Part shown: positions 42,822 through 51,152 of the stretch, piece after piece | Position numbering within the stretch: the stretch's first letter is position 1 | Layout of the letters: each line of letters opens with the position of its first letter | Origin: Actinomadura meyerae | GTDB taxonomy: Bacteria > Actinomycetota > Actinomycetes > Streptosporangiales > Streptosporangiaceae | Assembly (NCBI RefSeq): GCF_900188445.1 | Contig: NZ_FZOR01000010.1 | Location: 1-64,000 of the forward strand | Direction of reading: 5' to 3' | Length of the DNA stretch: 64,000 bases | The notes under the pieces: model-generated | Database searches by the model: none | The model's input: only the letters and a program-made list of their open reading frames with translations | Told to the model about the DNA's origin: nothing | Translations under genes and position numbers: made by a program

Positions 42822-43022
42822 ATGACGTTGCTCAGCCAGGACCTGTCGAGAGAACGAATACCGGCGACCGTGCCGGACGAGATGGCCGCCCGCGTGCGCG
42901 CTCTGCGGAGGGCGCGCCGGGACGCCCGGACGAGGGCGTCCCGCGTCCGGCGCGTGCTGCTCGCCCCGACCGCGCGGGGAGAGCGGTACCCGCACGTTCC
43001 GAAGCCCCGCTACCGGGACTGA
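42822..43022 (+). CDS. Small basic protein downstream of whiB7
   Basis: A 66-residue, Arg-rich protein of unknown function (MTLLSQDLSRERIPATVPDEM...). The middle (RVRALRRARRDARTRASRVRR) would form a basic helix that could bind nucleic acid. The ATG at 42822 is preferred because GGGAG lies upstream; an ATG at 42738, 7 nt after whiB7, would give 94 residues. Likely cotranscribed with whiB7. No cysteines. Confidence 0.55.
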   Translation: MTLLSQDLSRERIPATVPDEMAARVRALRRARRDARTRASRVRRVLLAPTARGERYPHVPKPRYRD

Positions 43023-43070
43023 CCGTCGCGGAGGCCGCTCACGGGGGCCGGCCTCCGCCTCCGGCGAACG

Positions 43071-43113
43071 TGTGGAGACGAACGGTGTAGAGACGAACGG
43101 TGTAGAGACGAAG
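43071..43113 (+). repeat. 15-bp tandem repeat downstream of whiB7
   Basis: TGTAGAGACGAACGG at 43086-43100, with near-identical copies at 43071-43085 (one mismatch) and 43101-43113 (partial). It lies immediately before the nested stem-loop at 43116-43188 in a 314-bp gap without genes. Confidence 0.85.
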
Positions 43114-43115
43114 AA

Positions 43116-43188
43116 GTGCCCGCCCGGTCGAGGCCCCGTCCGTCCTTCTTGGATGGTTTGGCGGACGGGAGCGCCTCCCGGCGGGCAC
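43116..43188. other. Nested stem-loop element in the whiB7-ABC1 intergenic region
   Basis: The outer stem GTGCCCGCC (43116-43124) pairs perfectly with GGCGGGCAC (43180-43188). The inner stem CCCGTCCG (43135-43142) pairs with CGGACGGG (43162-43169), with a 19-nt apical loop. A compact structured RNA, leader or terminator is possible on either strand. No known RNA family recognised. Confidence 0.5.
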
Positions 43189-43236
43189 GTGGAGCGCGTC
43201 CGATGGCCCCACTCCACCGGACGCGCGAGGAAGAGC

Positions 43237-43271
43237 GGAGCCCCGCGCACCCCATCAGTGCGCGGGGCTCC
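43237..43271. terminator. Hairpin terminator between the whiB7 unit and the ABC1 gene
   Basis: Perfect 14-bp stem GGAGCCCCGCGCAC (43237-43250) with GTGCGCGGGGCTCC (43258-43271) and a 7-nt loop between convergent units. No T-run; likely bidirectional. Confidence 0.75.
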
Positions 43272-43336
43272 GCCATGTCCGCCTTCACCGGCCCCGCCCG
43301 ACCCGGGGCGCCCGAGCCCGGCGTGGCCGGTCACGG

Positions 43337-44677
43337 TCAGCCGGAGACGAGCTCCCCGTCCTCGTCGCCGGCGAAGCCCGGCACCCACTTCAGGGACTCG
43401 GCGCGGGCCGGGATCTCGCATTCGAGCTGGCACAGCACGCCGGTGCCGGCCGACAGCACCCGGTGGATGATCACGTACTCGGGCGGCAGGTTCAGCTGCC
43501 GGACGACGTTGGACGGCCGCAGGTCGGTGACCTGGGCGGCCATGTCGCGCAGCCACTCCCGGCTGAACTTGAACGTCTCGGTGACGAACGGCTCGGTGAT
43601 CGGGGCGAGGAACGCCTGCAGCGACTCGGTGTCGATCTCGACGCCCTCGCGGATGAAGTCCTCGCGGCGCAGCGCGTCCTCGACCTCGTCGATGTCGGCC
43701 ATCGTGCCGATGCGCAGCAGCAGGCCGAGCCGCTGCTGGAAGCCGCCGGGGATGCGGTCGACGGCGCCGAAGTCCAGCACGCCGAGCCGGCCGTCGGCCA
43801 GCAGCCGGAAGTTGCCGGGGTGCGGGTCGCCGTGCAGCATCCCGGACCGCTTCGGCCCGGACAGCAGGAACCGGCAGTACAGCAGGGCCGCGTGGTTCCG
43901 GGTCTCCTGGTCACCATCGCTGATGATCTTCGACAGGAGGGTGCCGTCCATCCACTCGGTGATCAGGATGTCGCCGGACTGGGCGATGACCTCCGGGATG
44001 TAGAAGTCGGGGTCGTCGAGGTAGGCCTCGCGGAACAGCGACTGCGACTCGGCCTCGATCGTGTAGTCGAGCTCCTCGACCACCCGCTCCTTCAGCTCGG
44101 CGAGCATGGACTTCACGTCCAGCCCCGGCATGAGCACGCCGAACAGCCGGCCGAGGCGCGCGAGCTGATTGAAGTCGCTGATCAGCGCCTTCCCGGCGCC
44201 GGGGTACTGCACCTTCACCGCCACGGCCCGGCCGTCGTGCCAGACGGCGCGGTGCACCTGCCCGATGGACGCGGCGGCGGCCGGCCGGTCGTCGAACGAC
44301 TCGAAGTAGTCGCGCCAGTCCGGCCCGAGGAACTCCTCCAGCACCTTGTGGACGGTCGACGCCGGCAGCGGGGGAGCGGCCTCCTGCAGCTTGGTCAGCG
44401 TGGCCCGGTACGGCCCGGCGATCTCCGGCGGCAGCGCCGCCTCGAAGATCGACAGCATCTGGCCGAGCTTCATCGCCCCGCCCTTGAGCTCGCCGAGCAC
44501 CTTGAACAGCTGCTCGGCGGTGCGGGTCTGGATCTCCATCGCGACGGCCTCGGCCGGCTTGCCGAAGGTCCGCTTCCCGACGCCGAGGGCGGTGCGGCCC
44601 GCGAAGCCGATGGGGAGGGACGCCAGCTTGGCTGACCGCGTCACCGCGCGGCGGGGAAGATCGCTCACGCCGTACAT
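43337..44677 (-). CDS. ABC1/AarF/UbiB family atypical kinase
   Basis: About 446 residues, ABC1 (ADCK/UbiB) protein-kinase-like family, homologue of Rv3197. Motifs: KGGAMKLGQMLSIF (the invariant KxGQ of the family), AAASIGQVHRAVW, VAVKVQYPG (lysine), LHGDPHPGNF (catalytic loop) and LDFGAVDR (DFG). The family acts in quinone and lipid metabolism; Rv3197 has been linked to macrolide tolerance with WhiB7. ATG at 44677; a GTG at 44668 (MSDLPRRAV) is also possible. Confidence 0.9.
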   Translation of the reverse strand: MYGVSDLPRRAVTRSAKLASLPIGFAGRTALGVGKRTFGKPAEAVAMEIQTRTAEQLFKVLGELKGGAMKLGQMLSIFEAALPPEIAGPYRATLTKLQEAAPPLPASTVHKVLEEFLGPDWRDYFESFDDRPAAAASIGQVHRAVWHDGRAVAVKVQYPGAGKALISDFNQLARLGRLFGVLMPGLDVKSMLAELKERVVEELDYTIEAESQSLFREAYLDDPDFYIPEVIAQSGDILITEWMDGTLLSKIISDGDQETRNHAALLYCRFLLSGPKRSGMLHGDPHPGNFRLLADGRLGVLDFGAVDRIPGGFQQRLGLLLRIGTMADIDEVEDALRREDFIREGVEIDTESLQAFLAPITEPFVTETFKFSREWLRDMAAQVTDLRPSNVVRQLNLPPEYVIIHRVLSAGTGVLCQLECEIPARAESLKWVPGFAGDEDGELVSG

Positions 44678-44833
44678 TGTCGGTGATCGGATGTCGTTCA
44701 CGCCACAACCAGTGCGGGGTAAAGCCGGGCCCGTATCCGGCCCACCTCGCTGACCTGCCGCGATGTGGTAAGTGTGCGCTTTCTCACGGCCCGGTGCGGG
44801 CGTGGCCGAGCCCGGTTCGGTACCGTGCCGGGC

Positions 44834-45634
44834 ATGCCCGGAGACTCCGCCGACCCGCTGCTGGTCGAACGCCGCCCCGACGGGGTCGCCGTCCTCACCC
44901 TGAACGACCCCGGCCGCCGCAACGCGATGTCGGACGAGATGACCGCCGCCTGGAAGGACGCCATCGCGGAACTGCGCGGCGACGCCGGGCTGCGCTGCGT
45001 CGTGGTCACCGGCGCCGGCAGCGCGTTCAGCTCCGGCGGGAACCTGTCCTGGCTCGCCGACACGGGCTCCGTCGCCGTCCCGCCGCTGCGCGACCGGATG
45101 CTGGAGTTCTACCGGACGTGGCTGGCGATCCGCGGCCTGGAGGTGCCGACGATCGCCGCCGTCAACGGGCACGCCGTCGGCGCCGGGCTGTGCCTCGCCC
45201 TCGCCTGCGACCTGCGCTACGCGGCCGACGACGCCAAGCTCCTCGCCCCGTTCACGGCCCTCGGGCTGCATCCCGGCATGGCCGCGACCTGGCTGCTCCC
45301 CGAGGTGGCGGGGCTGCCGCTGGCCCGCGAGATGCTGCTGGCCGGACGCGTCCTCACCGGCGCCGAGGCGGCCGGGCACGGCCTGGTCAACCGGGCGTTC
45401 CCGCGCGCGGCGCTGCTGGAGGAGGCCCTCGGCGTCGCCGCCCGGGTCGCCGCGCAGGCCCCGATCGCGACGCGGCTCACCAAGGTCGCGCTCGCCGGCG
45501 GCGGGCACTCCGGCATGGACGAGGCGCTGCGCTGGGAGTCGCTCGCGCAGCCGGTCACGATGTCGTCCCGCGACATGCGCGAGGGACTGGCCGCCCAGTG
45601 GGAGAAGCGCAGCCCCGAATTCACCGGCGAGTAA
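44834..45634 (+). CDS. Enoyl-CoA hydratase/isomerase family protein
   Basis: A 266-residue crotonase-fold enzyme. The oxyanion-hole segments are FSSGGNLSWL and NGHAVGAGLCLALACDL; the helix FTALGLHPGMAATWLLPEVAG follows. It probably hydrates or isomerises an enoyl-CoA in fatty acid breakdown, though the exact substrate is open; at the usual second catalytic Glu position the motif reads HPGMAA. ATG at 44834; an upstream GTG at 44765 is less likely. Divergent from the ABC1 gene. Confidence 0.88.
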   Translation: MPGDSADPLLVERRPDGVAVLTLNDPGRRNAMSDEMTAAWKDAIAELRGDAGLRCVVVTGAGSAFSSGGNLSWLADTGSVAVPPLRDRMLEFYRTWLAIRGLEVPTIAAVNGHAVGAGLCLALACDLRYAADDAKLLAPFTALGLHPGMAATWLLPEVAGLPLAREMLLAGRVLTGAEAAGHGLVNRAFPRAALLEEALGVAARVAAQAPIATRLTKVALAGGGHSGMDEALRWESLAQPVTMSSRDMREGLAAQWEKRSPEFTGE

Positions 45635-45725
45635 AGCCGCCGGAGCCGCCCCGAGGGCATTTGCCCTAACCACCGGGGATGGCAAAAAAATAGGCGTTGA
45701 CCTGCGGCAACGTCAAACACCCTCT

Positions 45726-45753
45726 TTGGCGTGGGCAAATCTTCGAGTACGGT
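45726..45753 (+). promoter_or_regulatory. Leaderless promoter of the YgjP-like metallopeptidase gene
   Basis: TTGGCG (45726-45731), 16-bp spacer, TACGGT (45748-45753). The GTG start at 45760 lies 7 nt after the -10, at the expected transcription start, so the mRNA is probably leaderless. An inverted repeat TTGAC-N10-GTCAA (45697-45716) is just upstream. Confidence 0.55.
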
Positions 45754-45759
45754 TCAGGC

Positions 45760-46353
45760 GTGCCCCCAAACGTTGAGGTCCGCCGCAGCGCACGCCGCAG
45801 GCGAACCGTGTCCGCCTACCGTGACGGCGACAAGGTGGTGGTGATGGTTCCGTCGAGGCTGAGCAAGGCCGAAGAGGAACAGTGGATCGCGACCATCCTG
45901 GAACGGCTCGCGGAGCGGGAGCGCCGCAGGCGGCCCACCGACGCCGACCTCCAGTCGCGCGCCCGCGAGCTGTCCCGCCGCTACCTGGACGGCCGCGCCG
46001 ACCCCACCAGCGTCCGCTGGGTCGCCAACCAGCGCGCCCGCTGGGGGTCCTGCACCCCCGACGACGGCACGATCCGGCTGTCGACGCGGCTGCGCGGCAT
46101 GCCGGGCTGGGTGGTCGACTACGTCCTCGTCCACGAGCTGGCGCACCTGCTCATCCCCGGGCACGGCGCCGACTTCTGGGACCTGGTCGCCAACTACCCG
46201 AAGGCGGACCGCGCCCGCGGCTACCTGGAGGGCGTCGCCGCCGCGGCGCACCTGCCGCTGGAGGCGGACGCGCCGGGCGACGAGGTCGGCGGCATCCACC
46301 ACGGCGACGGGCTGCACCCCGGGGACGAGTTCCCGCGCGAGGCCGCCGGGTGA
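45760..46353 (+). CDS. YgjP/DUF45-type zinc metallopeptidase (M48-like)
   Basis: A 197-residue protein with the zinc motif [18 protein letters not shown] (HExxH plus a downstream His) and the preceding [23 protein letters not shown] segment typical of YgjP-like metallopeptidases. Cytosolic, role unknown. GTG at 45760, apparently leaderless. Its stop overlaps the next gene start (GTGA), so the two are coupled. Confidence 0.87.
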   Translation: MPPNVEVRRSARRRRTVSAYRDGDKVVVMVPSRLSKAEEEQWIATILERLAERERRRRPTDADLQSRARELSRRYLDGRADPTSVRWVANQRARWGSCTPDDGTIRLSTRLRGMPGWVVDYVLVHELAHLLIPGHGADFWDLVANYPKADRARGYLEGVAAAAHLPLEADAPGDEVGGIHHGDGLHPGDEFPREAAG

Positions 46354-47000
46354 CCGACGGCCCCGCCGCGTCCGCCCGCTTCGCCGCGGTGCTGTCGTTC
46401 CCCGCACGCCACGGGGGAGCGGCGCCCGCCGGTGTCGACCCCGGTGAGTTCCGCCTCGCGCTGCTGGAGGACGCCTACGAGGTCGTCGCCGGGCTCGAAC
46501 TGGTGACGCCCGCGCTCGTCCTTGACCCGCCCGACCAGCCGGACGCCGAGGCGGTCACCTGGCCGGGCACGCCGATCGTCCGCGCGGGCACGCTCGCCGG
46601 CGCGTTCGCGGCCCTGCACAAGCTGGGCGCCGGGTCCGCGGCCCTGGTCGCCGCGGACGCCCCCGACCTGCCGCCGCTGCTGCTCGGCAAACTGTTCCGC
46701 GCCCTCGGCAGTGCCCCGGCCGCCGCCTGCCAGGCCGAAGGCGCCGGGCAGGGCCTCGTCGCGCTCGCCGCGCGCCTCCCCGTGCCGGGCTGGCTCGACG
46801 CCGCCCTGCACGGCGTCGGCCTCGACACCCCGGACGCCCTGGCCCGGCTGCGCGCCGCCGCGCCCCGCCCCGGCCAGGTGCCGCAAGGCCCCGGCTGGCA
46901 CCGCCTCCGCACCCCCGGCGACCTGCGCTTCCTCGACCCGGGCCTGGAGGGCTGGGAGAACACCCGCGCCCTCCTGGAAGGCCACCCGCTCGGCCGCTGA
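46350..47000 (+). CDS. Hypothetical protein, possible GT-A/nucleotidyltransferase-like fold
   Basis: A 216-residue protein, GTG start overlapping the metallopeptidase stop by 4 nt. The middle ([22 protein letters not shown]) resembles the DSPDLP loop of GT-A-fold (DUF2064-like) enzymes, but the usual N-terminal nucleotide-binding motif is not clear. No membrane segment. Function unknown; M. tuberculosis has a hypothetical gene (Rv3196) in this neighbourhood, but I cannot show homology. Convergent with the NUDIX gene, with only 5 bp between stops. Confidence 0.6.
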   Translation: MTDGPAASARFAAVLSFPARHGGAAPAGVDPGEFRLALLEDAYEVVAGLELVTPALVLDPPDQPDAEAVTWPGTPIVRAGTLAGAFAALHKLGAGSAALVAADAPDLPPLLLGKLFRALGSAPAAACQAEGAGQGLVALAARLPVPGWLDAALHGVGLDTPDALARLRAAAPRPGQVPQGPGWHRLRTPGDLRFLDPGLEGWENTRALLEGHPLGR

Positions 47001-47005
47001 ACGGC

Positions 47006-47563
47006 TCAGCCCCGCGTTACGGCGGCGACCGCGTCCCGGACCAGAGCGCGCGTCCCCTCGTCTGCGGACTCCGGCAGGGCCTCCACCGGGAACCACCGCG
47101 CCTCGTCCCCGCCGGGCCCCGGCTCCGGCACGGCCCCGGGCGGAGCCGTCGCCGTGAACTGCACGTCCAGATGCGGCAGGCCACGGCCGTCGCACCGCGC
47201 GTCATAGCGATCAAGGCGCAAGGGAGCGGCCGCCACCTCCAGCCCCGCGATGCCCGACTCCTCGGCGGCCTCCCGCCGCGCGGCGTCCCGCAGGGTCGGG
47301 TCGCCCGGCTCGCAGTGGCCGCCGAGCTGCACCCACCGGCCCATCCCGCGGTGGTGGGTCAGCAGCACGCTCGTGCCCGCCGAGTCGAGGACGGCGACCC
47401 CGACCGTGACGTGACCGCGGTCGCAGCCGCGGCCCGTGCCGTCGGGACGGGCCAGCAGATGCTCAACGAACGCCTCGCGAAGGCGTTCCTGCCGGGCGTC
47501 GGGCGCCTGCCAGCGCCGCAGGACCGAGAGCGCGTCGGCGTGCGGGGCGGGGCCCTCGGTCAC
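47006..47563 (-). CDS. NUDIX hydrolase
   Basis: A 185-residue NUDIX protein. The box GGHCEPGDPTLRDAARREAAEESGI matches Gx5Ex7REUxEExGU with a small variation (ARREAAEESG). It may clean up oxidised or unwanted nucleoside diphosphate derivatives; the substrate is unknown. GTG at 47563 overlaps the HD gene stop by 4 nt (GTGA), so the two hydrolases are cotranscribed. Confidence 0.85.
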   Translation of the reverse strand: MTEGPAPHADALSVLRRWQAPDARQERLREAFVEHLLARPDGTGRGCDRGHVTVGVAVLDSAGTSVLLTHHRGMGRWVQLGGHCEPGDPTLRDAARREAAEESGIAGLEVAAAPLRLDRYDARCDGRGLPHLDVQFTATAPPGAVPEPGPGGDEARWFPVEALPESADEGTRALVRDAVAAVTRG

Positions 47564-48219
47564 CCGAGATCCTTCGCGTCCCACTCGGAGAGGAAGTCGT
47601 CGAGGAACCGCTCCAGGACGCGATGCCGCCGCTCGGCCAGCCTGCGCCCGCCTTCGGTGTTCATCCGGTCCTTGAGCAGCAGCAGCTTCTCGTAGAAGTG
47701 GTTGATCGTGCTGCCCTGCCGGTTCAGGTAGTCGTCCAGCGACGTGTGCAGGTACGGGGACAGCCCCGGCACGTGCATCGGCTCGCCCTTGTGGCCGCCG
47801 TAGGCGAACGCGCGCGCCACCCCGATGGCGCCGAGCGCGTCGAGCCGGTCGGCGTCCTGCACGACCTTGCCCTCGATCGTCGCCATCTCCGACGCCGTGC
47901 CCGCGCCCTTGAAGGACATCGCCGCGATGATGCCGGACACGTCCCGCGCGAGGCTCTCCGGCTCGCCCAGCCCGACCAGCCACTCGAACGCCGTGCGCGG
48001 CCCCTTGGCCAGGTCGCCGCCGTTGAGCTTGTAGTCGGAGATGTCGTGCAGCAGCGCGGCCAGCTCGACCACGTACGGATCGGCCCGCTCCTCGCGGGCC
48101 AGCTCCAGGGCCAGCCGGCGGACCCTCGCCACATGCCACCAGTCGTGCCCCGACGAGTCGGCCTCCAGCGTCTCCCTGGCGTACTCGGCCGTGCGCTCGA
48201 TGACGTCGGTCTTGTTCAT
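47560..48219 (-). CDS. HD-domain phosphohydrolase
   Basis: A 219-residue HD-superfamily protein (YedJ/YpgQ-like). SGHDWWHVARVRRLAL supplies the first His, LLHDISDYK is the HD pair, and QDADRLDALGAIGVARAFAYGG the distal Asp. Such proteins hydrolyse nucleotides or related phosphates. ATG at 48219. It is followed by, and overlaps, the NUDIX gene. Confidence 0.87.
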   Translation of the reverse strand: MNKTDVIERTAEYARETLEADSSGHDWWHVARVRRLALELAREERADPYVVELAALLHDISDYKLNGGDLAKGPRTAFEWLVGLGEPESLARDVSGIIAAMSFKGAGTASEMATIEGKVVQDADRLDALGAIGVARAFAYGGHKGEPMHVPGLSPYLHTSLDDYLNRQGSTINHFYEKLLLLKDRMNTEGGRRLAERRHRVLERFLDDFLSEWDAKDLG

Positions 48220-48340
48220 GATGGGTCGATGCTCCCGGATAGCAGGATGTGGCCGCGGGAGATCGTCACGATCTCCCGCGGGCCGCGCCTTCCGCGTGAC
48301 CGTGCTTCTCCGTCAGGGCTCCGACGTCAGGGCTCCGACG

Positions 48341-48517
48341 TCAGGCCCGGCCCACCCGGGGGTAGCGGGAGTTGTCGGGTCGGCGGCGGCGCCGCTCCTG
48401 GTCGATCGGGCGCTGCCAGCACAGGCTGGCGCGCGCGACCCGGCGGCGGACCGCGTTCGTGGACGATCCGGGCTCGTACCGGCAGCCGGGAACCCGGGAC
48501 GGGCGTGCGCGGCTCAT
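48341..48517 (-). CDS. Hypothetical small basic protein, 58 aa
   Basis: An Arg-rich 58-residue protein (MSRARPSRVPGCRYEPG... ending DNSRYPRVGRA) with two cysteines. The ATG at 48517 overlaps the metalloprotease stop (ATGA), typical of translationally coupled genes, which supports its reality. The function is unknown. Beyond the stop the 14-bp unit TCAGGGCTCCGACG is repeated at 48313 and 48327, so TGA recurs twice more. Confidence 0.6.
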   Translation of the reverse strand: MSRARPSRVPGCRYEPGSSTNAVRRRVARASLCWQRPIDQERRRRRPDNSRYPRVGRA

Positions 48518-49929
48518 GCCCGCGGCCCGCCGTCGTCCGGGCGGCTCCCGCCGCCGGGCCCCTCGCCGTCCGGGCCCTTCTCGTCCGGGCCCTTGTCGTC
48601 CGGGCTCTCGTCGTCGGGCTTCTCGCCCTCCTCCGGAGCCTTCGTCAGGTCGGACCAGTCGAGGTCGGACAGGCCCTCGATCTCGTCGCGGCCGTGCACG
48701 AAGCCGTCCGGGTCGTCGAGGTCGTCGGCCGTCGGGAGCAGGTCGGGGTGGTCCCAGACCGCGTCCCGGCCCCGCATGCCGCGCGCCTCGCCCAGCGACC
48801 GCCACAGCACCGCGGCCTCCCGCAGGCGCCGCGGCCGCAGCTCCAGGCCGACCAGCGTCGCGAACGTCCGCTCCGCCGGGCCGCCGGTCGCGCGGCGCCG
48901 CCGCACCGCCTCGGCCAGCTTCACCGAGCCGGGCAGCCGCCCCTCCGCGGCCTCGTTCACGACCGTGTCGACCCAGCCCTCGACCAGCGCGAGCGCCGTC
49001 TCCAGCCGGGCCAGCGCCGCCTTCTGCCGGGGCGTCTCCTCCGGCTGGAGCTGGATCTCGCCGCCCAGCGCCTCCTGGATCGCCTCCGGGTTGCTCAGGT
49101 CGAGGCCCTGCACGGCCTGCTCGATCCCCGAGAGGTCGACGGTGATGCCGCGGGCGTACTCCTCGACCGCGCCCAGCAGGTGCGAGCGCAGCCACGGGAC
49201 GTGCGTGAACAGCCGCTGGTGGGCGGCCTCGCGCAGCGCCAGGTAGAGCCGGACCTCGTCGTCGGAGACCTCCAGGCCCGCGCCGAACGCCTCGACCCCG
49301 GCGGGCAGCAGCGCGCCGACGCCGTCCGGCGCCAGCGGCAGCCCCACGTCGGCCGAGCCGGTGACCTCGCGGGCCAGCGCGCCGAGCGCCTGCCCGGCCT
49401 GGCCGCCGACCATCGCGCCCGCCATCTGCTTGACCATGCCGATCAGCGGGCCCGCCATCGCCTGCACGTCGGCCGGAATGTCGCCGCCGCCGAGCGCCCC
49501 GCCCATGGACTCGACCATGCGGGTCGCGATCGGGTCGCACACCTTGGCCCACACGGGGATCGTCTGCTCGATCCATTCGGACCGGCTCCACGCCCGCGGC
49601 GTCCGGATCCCGGCCGGGAGCGTCGTCCGCTCGTCCAGCCACAGGTCGGCCAGCCGCAGCGCCTCCTCGACCTGGCGGCGCTCGGCGTCCACCACCGACG
49701 GGTCGCCCTGCTCCACCACCGTGTGGCGCGCTATGTTCTTGGCCAGGTCCCAGTTCAGCGGGCCGCCGCCCCCGCCGCCCGCACCCTGCGCGCCGATCAT
49801 GTCGGCGAACCGGTGCAGCATGTCGGCGAACTGCGCCATGTCGCCGCCCATGCCCTTGAATGGATCCTGGGGCCGGTCGTCGTCGTCGCCGTTGCCGGGA
49901 CGGTTGAAGCCGAAGGGAGTGTCACTCAT
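48514..49929 (-). CDS. COG5282/DUF2342-type putative zinc-dependent metalloprotease
   Basis: A 471-residue protein of the family annotated as zinc-dependent metalloprotease (Rv3195-like). It starts MSDTPFGFNRP, then has a Gly-rich linker, a helical core with ALREAAHQRLFTHVPWLRSHL, and a 50-residue Asp/Glu/Pro/Gly-rich tail. There is no canonical HExxH, so catalytic activity should not be assumed. The ATG at 49929 is preferred for family alignment and a GGGG site; an upstream ATG at 49950 exists. The downstream 58-aa gene overlaps it. Confidence 0.8.
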   Translation of the reverse strand: MSDTPFGFNRPGNGDDDDRPQDPFKGMGGDMAQFADMLHRFADMIGAQGAGGGGGGPLNWDLAKNIARHTVVEQGDPSVVDAERRQVEEALRLADLWLDERTTLPAGIRTPRAWSRSEWIEQTIPVWAKVCDPIATRMVESMGGALGGGDIPADVQAMAGPLIGMVKQMAGAMVGGQAGQALGALAREVTGSADVGLPLAPDGVGALLPAGVEAFGAGLEVSDDEVRLYLALREAAHQRLFTHVPWLRSHLLGAVEEYARGITVDLSGIEQAVQGLDLSNPEAIQEALGGEIQLQPEETPRQKAALARLETALALVEGWVDTVVNEAAEGRLPGSVKLAEAVRRRRATGGPAERTFATLVGLELRPRRLREAAVLWRSLGEARGMRGRDAVWDHPDLLPTADDLDDPDGFVHGRDEIEGLSDLDWSDLTKAPEEGEKPDDESPDDKGPDEKGPDGEGPGGGSRPDDGGPRA

Positions 49930-50018
49930 CGGTTCGCCCCTGGGATGCATGATGGGCTCATATCCGCAACGTTAGCCGGTCCCGGCAAGGTCGCGTACTC
50001 AAGGAAGGGGGCAGCCCC

Positions 50019-51098
50019 GTGGCAACGGGCAAGGTTCGCCCTCGGCGTAGCAAGGGCCCGGTCGTCGCCGTCACCGGCGCCGCCTCCGGGGCGGGACGGC
50101 TGCTGGCCGCCCGGCTCGCCGAACGGGAAGAGATCCGCAAGGTCGTCGCCATCGACGGGCAGCGCGGCGACGTGCCCGGCGTCACCTGGCGCGTCACCGA
50201 CATCCGCGACCCGCTGCTGTCCGGGCGGCTCTCCGACGTCGACGTGCTCGTCAACCTGGACATCGAGCGCTCCCCGGACGCCGACCAGCGCGAGCGCCGC
50301 ACCCACAACGTCCGCGGCGCCCAGACGGTCGTCACCGCCGCCGCGGCGGCCCGCGTCCGCCGGGTGGTCCTCGTCACGTCCGCGATGGTGTACGGGGCCG
50401 AGCCGGGGAACGAGGTGCCGCTCGGCGAGGACGCCCCGCTGCTCGCCGAGGCCAGCACCAGCATCGCCGGCGACTTCCTGGAGATGGAGGAGCTGGCCGC
50501 GACCGCGCCCGTCACCCACCCCGGCCTGGAGGTCACCGTCGTCCGGCCCGCCGCGCTCGCCGGCCCCGGCGTCGACACCGTGATCACCCGGCACTTCGAG
50601 GCGCCCCGGCTGCTGTCGGTCAAGGGCAGCACCCCCGGCTGGCAGTTCTGCCACATCGAGGACCTCGCGTCCGCGCTGGAGACCGTCGTCGTCGAGGACG
50701 TCCGCGGGCCCGTCGCCGTCGGCTCCGAGGGCTGGCTCGGCCCCGACGAGGTGGCCGAGATCACCGGCAAGCGCACCTTCGAGCTGCCCGCCGCCCTCAC
50801 CTTCGGCATGGCGCAGCGGCTGCACCGGCTCGGCATGACCCCGGCGCCCGCCACCGACCTGCACTACGTCGCCTACCCGTGGGTCGTCGACTGCGCCCGC
50901 CTGCGGGCCGCCGGGTGGAAGCCGCTGCACGACAACGCCGCCGCCCTGCGCGCGATCATGGAGGAGACCGCCGGGCGGCACGCGGTCGTCGGCCGCCGCG
51001 TCGGCGGCAAGGAGGCCACCATGGCGACCGCCGCGGGCGCCACCGTCGCCGCGATCGGCGCCGCCGCGATCCGCCGCGCCCGCAAGCGCCGCCGCTGA
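50019..51098 (+). CDS. NAD-dependent epimerase/dehydratase (SDR) family protein
   Basis: A 359-residue extended SDR protein. The dinucleotide loop is VAVTGAASGAGRLLA (the usual GxxGxxG becomes GAASGAG) and the VTSAMVYGAEPGN segment keeps the Tyr of the active site, but the paired Lys is not in the YxxxK position. The catalytic type is uncertain. The C-terminal tail is Arg/Lys-rich after an Ala-rich helix (ATAAGATVAAIGAAAI), which could be a weak membrane anchor. GTG at 50019; divergent from the metalloprotease. Confidence 0.8.
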   Translation: MATGKVRPRRSKGPVVAVTGAASGAGRLLAARLAEREEIRKVVAIDGQRGDVPGVTWRVTDIRDPLLSGRLSDVDVLVNLDIERSPDADQRERRTHNVRGAQTVVTAAAAARVRRVVLVTSAMVYGAEPGNEVPLGEDAPLLAEASTSIAGDFLEMEELAATAPVTHPGLEVTVVRPAALAGPGVDTVITRHFEAPRLLSVKGSTPGWQFCHIEDLASALETVVVEDVRGPVAVGSEGWLGPDEVAEITGKRTFELPAALTFGMAQRLHRLGMTPAPATDLHYVAYPWVVDCARLRAAGWKPLHDNAAALRAIMEETAGRHAVVGRRVGGKEATMATAAGATVAAIGAAAIRRARKRRR

Positions 51099-51152
51099 CC
51101 CCGGCCCGGGGGCAGCGGCGGCGGGCCCGCTCAGCTCGCCTGGCGGCGCCTT

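Noticed and set aside
43071-43113. Three 15-bp repeats as a possible CRISPR array
   Set aside because: They are contiguous, without spacers, far too short, and no cas gene is nearby.
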